64,000 bases of DNA from CAZRQL01 sp964602415. Its GTDB lineage: Bacteria > Bacteroidota > Bacteroidia > Cytophagales > Flammeovirgaceae. The stretch lies in contig CAZRQL010000006.1 in assembly GCA_964602415.1 (NCBI GenBank), positions 1 to 64,000 on the forward strand. Reading direction: 5' to 3'. Positions 53,160-61,614 of this stretch are shown here, one piece after another. How positions within the stretch are numbered: position 1 is the first letter of the stretch; every line of letters begins with the position of its first letter. The notes below the pieces were generated by a model. The model was not told where the DNA came from, made no database searches, and worked only from the letters and a program-made list of their open reading frames with translations. Position numbers and translations under genes: made by a program.

Positions 53160-54238
53160 ACAAAGAGCATAATTATCTGGTGGTGATGGCCGGCGGAATG
53201 GGTACGCGCTTTTGGCCCTTGAGCCGTGCGGCCAAGCCCAAACAGTTTTTGGATATATTGGGCACGGGCCCAACCCTGCTCCAAACAACGGTGGAGAGGT
53301 TTAGCCCTTTGGTGTCTTTGGAAAAAGTCTTCATCGTTACGGGAAAAGATTATGCGCATATCGTAGCCGAACAGCTACCTGATTTGCCCAAATCCAATAT
53401 TTTAGCTGAGCCTATGCCCAAAAATACGGCCCCTTGCGTGGCTTGGGCTTGCCAAAAAATCTACAAATTAGACCCCGAAGCCAATATTGTGGTAACTCCG
53501 GCAGATCACTTGATCTTGGACAATGACTTATTCGTAGAAAACATCGCTGACAGTCTGGAGGTTACAGCCTCGCAGCCCATTATTGCCACACTGGGATTGG
53601 TGCCGACCTTCCCAAGCACCGGATACGGCTACATACAGCCCGAGCCCGACACCAAACTGGGCAAACTCCACAAAGTCAAAACTTTTGCCGAAAAACCCAA
53701 TATCGAAATGGCAGAGTATTTTTTCAATAGCGGTGAGTTTTTGTGGAACAGCGGCATTTTTATTGGCCAAGTGGAGACTTTTTTGTCCGCCTTTAGGATT
53801 CATTTGGAAGATGTGGCTGAGATTTTTGCCTCTCTTTCGGCTTATTTTGGAAGCGAAAACGAAGAACAGGCCACAGTGGACAGCTATTTTCGCTCCAAAA
53901 GCATTTCCATGGACTACGGCGTAATGGAACAAGCCCAAAACGTATTTGTGCTGCCTTGCCGGTTTGGCTGGTCTGATTTGGGTACATGGAAATCAGTCTA
54001 TGAAGTAAACTCCAAAGACGATAACAGCAATGTAGTGGTAGGAAATGCCGAGCTTTATGATACGCGCAATTCCATCGTGCATCTGGACAACAAATTTGTA
54101 GCGGTCATCAAAGGGCTAAACGGCTATATCGTAGCCCAGCACGATGGGGTGATATTGATTTGCCCCAAAGACAGCGAACAAGATGTCAAACAGTTTTTGT
54201 ACGATGTCAAAGAGCGGTACGGGACGGATTTTAGTTGA
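53156..54238 (+). CDS. manC: Mannose-1-phosphate guanylyltransferase
   Basis: 360 residues. Makes GDP-mannose from mannose 1-phosphate and GTP. Seen: the nucleotidyltransferase signature VVMAGGMGTRFWPLSRAAKPKQFLDI, NILAEPMPKNTAPCVAWA, VVTPADHLI with the metal-binding Asp, GYGYIQPE, KTFAEKPNIEMAEYFFNSGEFLWNSGIF, and SMDYGVMEQAQNVFVLPCRFGWSDLGTWKSVYEV. It lacks the C-terminal isomerase domain of bifunctional forms; manA is separate at 3.2 kb. Co-transcribed with the MGMT-like gene. Confidence 0.9.
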   Translation: MNKEHNYLVVMAGGMGTRFWPLSRAAKPKQFLDILGTGPTLLQTTVERFSPLVSLEKVFIVTGKDYAHIVAEQLPDLPKSNILAEPMPKNTAPCVAWACQKIYKLDPEANIVVTPADHLILDNDLFVENIADSLEVTASQPIIATLGLVPTFPSTGYGYIQPEPDTKLGKLHKVKTFAEKPNIEMAEYFFNSGEFLWNSGIFIGQVETFLSAFRIHLEDVAEIFASLSAYFGSENEEQATVDSYFRSKSISMDYGVMEQAQNVFVLPCRFGWSDLGTWKSVYEVNSKDDNSNVVVGNAELYDTRNSIVHLDNKFVAVIKGLNGYIVAQHDGVILICPKDSEQDVKQFLYDVKERYGTDFS

Positions 54239-54240
54239 AC

Positions 54241-57024
54241 TTACATACCTCTAAGGGCATTGTACTGCTGTCTAAATCGTTCGGCCTCTTGCGGTTGGCC
54301 TGCCTGCTCAAACATATAAGCGGCCATATTGTAGGCATCCGCAAATTTGGGGTTGATGCTAAGACAAGCCTGTATATGTCTGAAGGCCACATCAAAGAGT
54401 TGTAGCTTGAGTGCGGGGAGTTTGCCTGCCTGTTGCACTTTGATAAAAGCGGCCAGGTATTGAATATTGGCATTGCGGTTTTGGTCGTATTCGATGGCTT
54501 TTTCTATGGCTTTGTAGGCATTGTCTAAGTCGCCTTTGCGGTAAAGGGCTTCGGCTTTGTATTGATAGCCACCAACGTTGTTGATTTTGAACTCAATGGC
54601 TTTTTCCAACACGCCCAATGCTTTGTCGTACTCTCCTGATTGGGTATAAATCATCCCCAACAGCGTGTAAGAGGTGAAATCTTCGGGATTGACTTCCAGA
54701 CAACGGTTGCAGGCATCTATTGCCAAATCTATTTGGTTGGTGGACAAGTAAATCTGCGCCAAATGGCGGTAGGTTTCTACATTTTTGGGGTCGTATTCCA
54801 AGGCTTTGAGGGCATATTCCAGAGCCAAACTGTCGTTGCCTTGGGCACGGGCTTTCAAACTGAGGTTGTGATGGCGATCGGTTTTTTCCACAATGGCCAA
54901 CACGGGCACACCGTCCACGTCAATGGTATGAATAGTCCCTTTGGGAGGGAACGCATTCTGAATGTGGGCTTTGCACATGGTTCTGGTTGCAAAGAATGCG
55001 TAGTCCCAGTCTTCTTTGTACTTTTCGTTTTCTCTTGCCCAAAGCATTCTGACGCTATCGGTAGCTTTGTCAAAATAGTATTGCGCCGAGACGTGCGCAA
55101 AATTGGTGGCGATTCTGGTACGCTTGTCTTTGATTTGGGGACGGTTTTCGAGCATCCACTCGGTGGCTTGTTTCATTGAGTTGCACCAGTAGTCGGTTTC
55201 GTAGTTGGTATAAGCCCCTTTGATGCCGCCAACAAGCTCATTGAAGTACAGGTATTGGTTGGGATGCTCTTGCAACATCCATGCCACGGGTCTGTAAAGC
55301 AGCACCATCAACACCACCATCGAACCCAATGCAATCGGTTTGATTTGGCTCATCAAAAAATTCCAACCGACCGAAGTAACCACAATCATAGGCGCATAGA
55401 CAAACATCACGTGCCGCCATTCGCTGTAAAGCGTTGATTTTTTGTAAATAACGTACACAATCGGAAAAAACAACGCAAACACCATCATAGCCCAAACAGC
55501 TAATTTCCAGTTGTCTCGATTTTGCAACAAGGGAGTAAACATACCCAAAAAATACCCCAGCAACACCGCCAAGGGTACACTGATACCAATCCATTTGGGG
55601 ATGTAGTGCCAAGGAACAAACTGCATAAAAAGCCGCTTGCCTTCAAAAAGTTCATAGGTAAGTAGCAACTGAAAGTTGGTAAACTCTTTCAATGCCTTAA
55701 AAGGATTGCTAAAAGGCTCAATAATCCCGTAAGGCCAAAACAAAATACCCAAGAAATAACCAATAAAAGCTATAAAGGCAAATATTTTAGCCAGATTGGG
55801 AATTTGCTTGATGGCAGGCGATAGGCCTTTTTGATTCATAAAATAGAGCCACCAAACCCCCATAAAAAGACCCACGTAGGCCAAATTGAGCAGCCCGCCT
55901 ATCTTTAAGCTGATAATAAAAGCCACGCCAAAGCCCGTCCACCAGATAGTACCCATTCGTGGGCGGGGTAACTGCTTGATAAGCAACATTAAAAAATATA
56001 AACTTACCGCATAGGCAGTCAAAAAAGGTACATCTTTGGGGTTGTTCATAGAGTGGCCAAAATAGCGCGGAGAAAGCAGCATGAGCACCGCCGCCAATAA
56101 GGCTGCCCTCCAGCCGCCTAATTCTTTGGCTATCAATCCCGTAAACAAAGCCCCCAACACCCCGTACAGCGCATTGATAAAGTGACGGGTTTCGTAAATA
56201 CCAAAAGGACTCACGTAATGGTACACCATTTCGGCAATCAAATCAATCGAAGCCCCATAATAAAGCAGCGCAAAACGCGCATGCTTGCTCAAATCAAATA
56301 CACTCGTATCGCTGCCCAGCGTCATATAAAACTTACGCATGTCTTGTGCCAGCGTTACGTGCTCAGGCTCATCCCACGTGATCCCATAGTCAAAGCTCAA
56401 AATCGGCATCAAAACCGCCATCAAAAGCACGAAAAACAAGAACTTGAATCGGTAAATGGGATGGTTGGCATCGCTAAGCCATTGAGAGCGAGGGGCAAAG
56501 AAAGGCTCTTTAAAAAATTTGTAAACAAAAACTTGCCAATGGCAGCGCATATACTTCAAAAAAGTCATCTTTTCGGCCTCCAGACTTGAATCAGCCACAA
56601 ACTCCACTGCAAAATCAAGGTCTTTGAGCACAAAGGGCAAGCCCTGAGCCATAAAAGGATGGGTAAGCACCTCTTGGGCTCTGCCAGCGGGCAAAATAGC
56701 CGCCCCCGCAAAAGCTCCTTTTTGGTCATAGGGCGCAAAAAGCGAAGACAACAAGGCCTGCCGCTTGTCTTTATCACAAAAAAGAGTGGTTTGCTCGGCT
56801 TGTGGCAAGTAAGAGTAGGCTTTTTGGGCGGCTACCACATCTTGGGCAAATATGACCCACTTCTTGTCTGTTACTTGGCTAAAATCAAACCCTGCGTCCA
56901 CAGTAAACACCTCAGAACCCGGAAATTTATCTTTAAGTGTCTGAAAATGCGAAAAAGTAAGAAAACATGCCTTGTAAACATCTGACTTTGAGGGGCTTTG
57001 CGCCACTTTTTTGGCCTTGCTCAT
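54241..57024 (-). CDS. GT39-type membrane glycosyltransferase with TPR tail
   Basis: 927 residues from the ATG at 57024. Residues 1-200 are soluble and unrecognised (a Rossmann-like pattern: VFTVDAGFDF, KWVIFAQDVVAAQKAYSYL). Residues 215-600 form about ten membrane helices with FDYGITWDEPEHV, the acidic loop of GT39/ArnT-type enzymes that use polyprenyl-linked sugars, then LLSPRYFGHSMNNPKDVPFLTAY and YSEWRHVMFVYAPM. The C-terminal 180 residues are TPRs (ALEYALKALEYDPKNVETYRHLAQIYL, AIDACNRCLEVNPEDFTSYTLLGMIY). The donor and acceptor are unknown. The neighbours manC and a flippase-like protein suggest mannose-type envelope glycosylation. A -7 box (TATATTTG) is at 57050-57043. Confidence 0.75.
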   Translation of the reverse strand: MSKAKKVAQSPSKSDVYKACFLTFSHFQTLKDKFPGSEVFTVDAGFDFSQVTDKKWVIFAQDVVAAQKAYSYLPQAEQTTLFCDKDKRQALLSSLFAPYDQKGAFAGAAILPAGRAQEVLTHPFMAQGLPFVLKDLDFAVEFVADSSLEAEKMTFLKYMRCHWQVFVYKFFKEPFFAPRSQWLSDANHPIYRFKFLFFVLLMAVLMPILSFDYGITWDEPEHVTLAQDMRKFYMTLGSDTSVFDLSKHARFALLYYGASIDLIAEMVYHYVSPFGIYETRHFINALYGVLGALFTGLIAKELGGWRAALLAAVLMLLSPRYFGHSMNNPKDVPFLTAYAVSLYFLMLLIKQLPRPRMGTIWWTGFGVAFIISLKIGGLLNLAYVGLFMGVWWLYFMNQKGLSPAIKQIPNLAKIFAFIAFIGYFLGILFWPYGIIEPFSNPFKALKEFTNFQLLLTYELFEGKRLFMQFVPWHYIPKWIGISVPLAVLLGYFLGMFTPLLQNRDNWKLAVWAMMVFALFFPIVYVIYKKSTLYSEWRHVMFVYAPMIVVTSVGWNFLMSQIKPIALGSMVVLMVLLYRPVAWMLQEHPNQYLYFNELVGGIKGAYTNYETDYWCNSMKQATEWMLENRPQIKDKRTRIATNFAHVSAQYYFDKATDSVRMLWARENEKYKEDWDYAFFATRTMCKAHIQNAFPPKGTIHTIDVDGVPVLAIVEKTDRHHNLSLKARAQGNDSLALEYALKALEYDPKNVETYRHLAQIYLSTNQIDLAIDACNRCLEVNPEDFTSYTLLGMIYTQSGEYDKALGVLEKAIEFKINNVGGYQYKAEALYRKGDLDNAYKAIEKAIEYDQNRNANIQYLAAFIKVQQAGKLPALKLQLFDVAFRHIQACLSINPKFADAYNMAAYMFEQAGQPQEAERFRQQYNALRGM

Positions 57025-57095
57025 ACCTGAACGTTTAGGATACAAATATAAAATTAAAAAACTCTTTGTCTCTGAGAGTAACCACAAGTTGGCTG

Positions 57096-58172
57096 TCAAG
57101 CAGCCGTCTTAGAGTGAAAAACCCTCCTAATCCATTGAGGCAAAATCAAAATGCCTATCAAAAGATAAGCGTAATAAGTGATGATCCTCCAGAAGGCTGC
57201 CACCACCAATGTCAGACCACTCACCTGCAAATAACTATCAAAAAATGAGGTAAATGCCAACTCTGCCGAACCCGAACTGCCCGGAGTAGGCGACACCAAC
57301 ATAATAATCCACATGATGATCTGTCTGGAAAATATAGTCAAATGGTCAAAAAAATCGAGTGGGTTGAAAGAATAAGCAAAAGCGGCTATCAAACAGTTGA
57401 GCATGAAGTAGCGAGCCGACCAAATCAACAAAGTAGAAAAAATAGCCTTAGCCCAAAACCTTGAACTCATGCCTTTGAGAAACTCGGAAGCGGTGATGGT
57501 CTCATTGCCTGTCTGCACCGCCCACTTCCTAAAGCGTTTGAGCAAACGATTGGAAGTCAAAAACACCAAAAACAATTTGAAGCGTATTGGACTGACAAAC
57601 AAACCATATACCATCAAAACGGTATAAATAAATATCAAAGAAAGGCTTACATAGAAAAAACCTTGTGCCCCACCCGACTGAAAAATCCCTCCTAAGCCTT
57701 GGAAAATATCGGGCTGCAACACCAGCACGATTGTAGAGGCAAGCATAAAAAATGAATTGTCCAAAACCGCTGTGAGCATCACAAAAGAGAGCGATTTGCC
57801 AAAAGAGAGGCCTTCGCGGTTCATAATGAACACCGCTACCGCCGTCCCCCCCACCACCGAAGGCGTAACGGCAGAAGAAAACTCCCAAAGCAAAATAATA
57901 TAAATACTGGATTTCCAAGACAATTGGTTGTCTGTTAGGTTTTTAATCCGATAGATATAGCCCCCATCCCTGACCATCAACACCACAATCGCCATGGCTA
58001 TCCAAAAAAAACTGGCTTTGCCGATATTTTCTTTAACCCTTTCAAAATCAAAATCTTGCTGAAAAAAAAGAATCAGAGCAACCGCTACAATGCCAATGAG
58101 TACAGGTATGATAATTTTATTGGGACTTAATGATTTGAGTAACTTGGGAAGCTCTAAAGGTTGTTGGGACAT
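57096..58172 (-). CDS. Flippase-like (LPG synthase TM/UPF0104) membrane protein
   Basis: 358 residues, seven to eight helices. Matches the lysylphosphatidylglycerol synthase transmembrane family: KNLTDNQLSWKSSIYIILLWEFSSAVTPSVVGGTAVAVFIMNREG, FSTLLIWSARYFMLNCLIAAF and IMLVSPTPGSSGSAELAF, with the conserved SPTPGSSG loop. Members are thought to move lipids or lipid-linked sugars. The GT39-type gene follows 71 bases downstream, which suits a lipid-linked substrate. Confidence 0.8.
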   Translation of the reverse strand: MSQQPLELPKLLKSLSPNKIIIPVLIGIVAVALILFFQQDFDFERVKENIGKASFFWIAMAIVVLMVRDGGYIYRIKNLTDNQLSWKSSIYIILLWEFSSAVTPSVVGGTAVAVFIMNREGLSFGKSLSFVMLTAVLDNSFFMLASTIVLVLQPDIFQGLGGIFQSGGAQGFFYVSLSLIFIYTVLMVYGLFVSPIRFKLFLVFLTSNRLLKRFRKWAVQTGNETITASEFLKGMSSRFWAKAIFSTLLIWSARYFMLNCLIAAFAYSFNPLDFFDHLTIFSRQIIMWIIMLVSPTPGSSGSAELAFTSFFDSYLQVSGLTLVVAAFWRIITYYAYLLIGILILPQWIRRVFHSKTAA

Positions 58173-58202
58173 AGTTTAGTGTTGTGGACTCAAAAGTAAA
58201 AC

Positions 58203-58228
58203 AAAAAAGGTGTCTGTTACCGACACCT
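58203..58228 (-). terminator. Terminator of queA
   Basis: On the minus strand, AGGTGTC, loop GGTAACA, GACACCT, then a T-run (58208-58203). It starts 24 bases past the queA stop codon. Confidence 0.8.
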
Positions 58229-58252
58229 ACTGAAATTCGCACCAAAACAAAA

Positions 58253-59302
58253 TTAATCTATGATGAGCATCGCATCGCCGTAAGTCAAAAATTGGTATTT
58301 CTCTTTTTTGGCTACCTCGTAAGCGTGCATAATCAATTCATACCCTCCAAAAGCAGCCGCCATCATCAAAAGGGTAGAATGTGGCTTGTGAAAATTGGTA
58401 ATCAGTGCTCGGCAAATCTTAAAATCATAGGGCGGAAAAATAAACTTATCCGTCCAACCCGAACTGGCTTTAAGGAAGTTATTGGCAGAAACAGATGTCT
58501 CCAGCGTTCGCATGGAAGTCGAACCTACGGCGCAAACGGTTTTCTTATTTTCCAAAGCCTTATTGACCACATCAACAGTGGATTGTGTGATTTCGTAAAT
58601 CTCCGAATCGGTCTTGTGCTTGGTCAAATCTTCAACATCTACTTCCCTAAAAGTACCCAGCCCTATGTGCATGGTAACAGGTACTATCTTTACACCCTTG
58701 ATTTCCAGCTTTCTGACGATATGCGGGGTAAAATGCAACCCGGCAGTGGGTGCGGCTACCGCGCCTTTGTGTTTGGCAAAAATGGTTTGAAAGCGTTCTT
58801 TATCAACCTCTTCAGCTTCCCTTCCCAAATCTCTGGGTATGGGGGTTTGCCCCATCTCATTGAGGGTCTTGTAAAAATCTTCCTTCACCCCATCATAGAG
58901 AAAACGAATCGTGCGACCTCTTGAAGTGGTGTTGTCTATGACCTCCGCAACCAACTCACCTTCACCAAAATAGAGCTTGTTGCCTACTCTGATTTTGCGG
59001 GCAGGATCTACCACCACGTCCCACAAACGGGTGTCGGGATTCAACTCTCTAAGCAGAAAAACTTCTATTTTGGCTCCGGTTTTCTCTTTGTTGCCATAAA
59101 GCCTTGCAGGAAAAACCATCGTGTCATTGACCACAAAAATATCCCCGTCCCCAAAGTAATTTACAATATCTTTGAAGGCTTTATGCTCTATCTTCCCTGA
59201 CTTACGATGAACAACCATCAGACGTGAATCATCGCGGTTCTCACGGGGATACTGAGCGATACAACTCAGAGGTAAATCATATTTAAAAGCGGATAACTTC
59301 AT
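58253..59302 (-). CDS. queA: S-adenosylmethionine:tRNA ribosyltransferase-isomerase
   Basis: 349 residues. Transfers the ribosyl part of SAM to 7-aminomethyl-deazaguanine in tRNA, making epoxyqueuosine. Seen: the start KLSAFKYDLPLSCIAQYPRENRDDSRLMVVHR, DIFVVNDTMVFPARLYGNKEKTGA, TAGLHFTPHIVRKLE, HIGLGTFREVDVEDLTKHK with an Asp/His pair, and NFHKPHSTLLMMAAAFGG. Complete length. Confidence 0.95.
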   Translation of the reverse strand: MKLSAFKYDLPLSCIAQYPRENRDDSRLMVVHRKSGKIEHKAFKDIVNYFGDGDIFVVNDTMVFPARLYGNKEKTGAKIEVFLLRELNPDTRLWDVVVDPARKIRVGNKLYFGEGELVAEVIDNTTSRGRTIRFLYDGVKEDFYKTLNEMGQTPIPRDLGREAEEVDKERFQTIFAKHKGAVAAPTAGLHFTPHIVRKLEIKGVKIVPVTMHIGLGTFREVDVEDLTKHKTDSEIYEITQSTVDVVNKALENKKTVCAVGSTSMRTLETSVSANNFLKASSGWTDKFIFPPYDFKICRALITNFHKPHSTLLMMAAAFGGYELIMHAYEVAKKEKYQFLTYGDAMLIID

Positions 59303-59321
59303 CTATAAAAAATTGAGAACG

Positions 59322-59352
59322 CAAAGTTAATATAAAGCTATGCCCTTGTCAA
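59322..59352 (-). promoter_or_regulatory. Promoter of queA
   Basis: On the minus strand: TTG (59352-59350), 20 bases, TAACTTTG (59329-59322). The ATG follows 19 bases later. Confidence 0.6.
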
Positions 59353-59372
59353 GCAAAATATTAGATGCCATC

Positions 59373-61484
59373 TTATGGCCTGTTGATGCTGAAAGCCACT
59401 AAGCTAATATCATCCGTCTGCTGACCGGAGGCTTTCCAATCGCTCAGGGTTTCTAAAATATTTTGTCCTTGAGCTTGAATGGGCAAATCTTGAATACTTG
59501 CCAAAAGTTCAAAAAACCTTTTGCGTCCAAACTTAGCATAATCTTTGCCCCCAAACTGATCTGTAAGGCCATCAGTGTACAGATAAAAGTTCATTCCCTC
59601 AGCCAACTCAATTCTATGTGTCTTTGGCGGCTCGTTGATTTTATTGGGGTCAAAATTGATAAAAGATCGGTCTCCACGAATGACAAACTGCTGATGGTTG
59701 TGAAAATAAGCAATGTCTCTACCGCTGCCTGCAAAAAAAATCTCTTTTTCGGTAATTTTGATGAGTGCCAAATCCAAGCCGTCTTGCCCTATTCTATCTT
59801 CCTGAGGCAAAACATTCCTAAGCAGTTTGTGCAATTGTTGGATGATTTGGCCGGGTTCTTTGTCAGATTTGGACACCTGATGAAGCAAAACCATACTAAT
59901 CAAAGACATAAAAGCCCCCGGTACCCCATGACCCGTGCAATCAGCCAAGGCAAAATAGCTAAACCCATCAAATTTTCTGCACCAATAAAAATCCCCACTC
60001 ACTATGTCTTTAGGCTCAAAAATCAAAAAATAGTCCCCCAACACATCTTTGAGATTTTTTTGGCCGGGCAGCAGCCCGCGCTGAATCTTGCTTGCATAAG
60101 AAATGGCCGAAGTAATGCTCCGGTTTTTTGACTCAATAATGTTTTTCTGTGAATTGACAATCTCCAAAGTGGATTGCATCTGCTTATTCAAAGCCACTGT
60201 CTGGTCGGTGGTCGTTTGTAGTTGAGCCGTGCGGCTGGCTATTTTACTCTCCAAATCCTCGTTGGCTTCCTGAAGCAAATTGGAAAGATTGCTTATCTGA
60301 GTAAAAGCACGAGAAAAACGGGCAGAAAGCAAGAAAGACTGAGAAAAAAAGAAAACAAAGACAGCCCAAGGAAGCGTGTAGCCCGTATTGATTACACCGG
60401 CATTGAAGAGCAAATCATTGACCACAAAACAAAAAGAAATAAAAGTGCCCAAAGCCATTGCCAAAGAATCGGGCTGTTTGTGAATAAACATGTTGACCAC
60501 AAAAGCCAATAAGTAAATAAGAACAAAAAGCCATAAAATATTGCATACCGGAACCAAATAAGAGTTGATGTGTGCAGAAAAAACCAATGTAATGGCTAAA
60601 AATATAGAAAAAATCCAAACCACCCCTTTAATAAACCATTTGTGCATCATATTGGGGTAGAGCTTGTTAAAATATAGTGTCATCGCAATGGGTGCTAACA
60701 TAACCGAACCCAACTCCATTTTGATTAGTGCCTGCCAGTTAAAATTCTCAAACCATACGATAATCAACTTTTCACCTGTGCTAATGAGTCTAAGACAGAC
60801 TGCAATAGACAAAATAGCAAAGTGCAAACTCAATTTATCCTCTTTCCTTAGCGCAAATAACCCTAAATGATACAAAACCATAATCAATATACTGCCAAAT
60901 AGGAATAAGTCAAAAAATACCAACCTGTCTCTTTCCCTCAAAACAGCCTCGCTTTTGCCTATCATAACCGACTGCCAAAGTCCGCCTTTGCGGTAGTCGA
61001 AAGTAGCTACATGAAAAACCAATGAGACCGTATCGCTTTTCCTCTCAAAAAAGTATAGTTTCGGCTCATAATTGCTTCGAGTAGATGCCCTATCTACCCC
61101 CGGAGTGCCATTTGAACCCATTTCATGCCCATCAACATACAAACGATAGCTGGTTCCGGCTGTCTGCACCCGCAAAGCGAGTTGCCCGGAATACAGAGGT
61201 GAAAAAATTACCTTCAAACAATACGTAGCATAACCATGCCTCTGATAAGCCACCTGATCTCTCGGGTAATCCGTCCAATCTGCCGGAACATATCCATAAC
61301 GCTTGTTAGGAAGGCTATCCATTTGTTTATCAGTTAGATAACTCATCCATTCCACTTGCCAATCCCCGTCAAGGTAGAAAAAATCTTTCTCTTGTATCCG
61401 CGTGTCGAACAGCCCCTCTTTGGCCAAAGGCGGCGAAGCCAAACAAGTGTAAGAAATTGATAATAAAAAGATTAACTTCCTCAA
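59373..61484 (-). CDS. 7TMR-DISM SpoIIE (PP2C) phosphatase
   Basis: 703 residues, TTG start at 61484 (no in-frame ATG fits the signal peptide MRKLIFLLSISYTCLA). An extracytoplasmic jelly-roll domain follows (about 25-180; FYLDGDWQVEWMSYL, YRLYVDGHEMGSNGTPG), as in 7TMR-DISM proteins that bind sugars or similar ligands. Seven membrane helices (about 190-395), a coiled coil, and the linker KNRSITSAISYASKIQRGLLP lead to a SpoIIE/PP2C domain: KDIVSGDFYWCRK, LADCTGHGVPGAFM, LYTDGLTDQFGG. It should couple an outside signal to dephosphorylation of a cytosolic protein such as SiaC. Intact. Divergent from the histidine kinase gene. Confidence 0.85.
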   Translation of the reverse strand: MRKLIFLLSISYTCLASPPLAKEGLFDTRIQEKDFFYLDGDWQVEWMSYLTDKQMDSLPNKRYGYVPADWTDYPRDQVAYQRHGYATYCLKVIFSPLYSGQLALRVQTAGTSYRLYVDGHEMGSNGTPGVDRASTRSNYEPKLYFFERKSDTVSLVFHVATFDYRKGGLWQSVMIGKSEAVLRERDRLVFFDLFLFGSILIMVLYHLGLFALRKEDKLSLHFAILSIAVCLRLISTGEKLIIVWFENFNWQALIKMELGSVMLAPIAMTLYFNKLYPNMMHKWFIKGVVWIFSIFLAITLVFSAHINSYLVPVCNILWLFVLIYLLAFVVNMFIHKQPDSLAMALGTFISFCFVVNDLLFNAGVINTGYTLPWAVFVFFFSQSFLLSARFSRAFTQISNLSNLLQEANEDLESKIASRTAQLQTTTDQTVALNKQMQSTLEIVNSQKNIIESKNRSITSAISYASKIQRGLLPGQKNLKDVLGDYFLIFEPKDIVSGDFYWCRKFDGFSYFALADCTGHGVPGAFMSLISMVLLHQVSKSDKEPGQIIQQLHKLLRNVLPQEDRIGQDGLDLALIKITEKEIFFAGSGRDIAYFHNHQQFVIRGDRSFINFDPNKINEPPKTHRIELAEGMNFYLYTDGLTDQFGGKDYAKFGRKRFFELLASIQDLPIQAQGQNILETLSDWKASGQQTDDISLVAFSINRP

Positions 61485-61614
61485 GACGTAAATTCTTTCG
61501 CCAAGTTACACATGTATCTAAATATTAGGATAAAAATTGCAGATGAATATTTTTTGAAATAATTATGCAATAATTGTAAGGTTTTATCCAAACAATCGTC
61601 CATTTGTTAATAAA

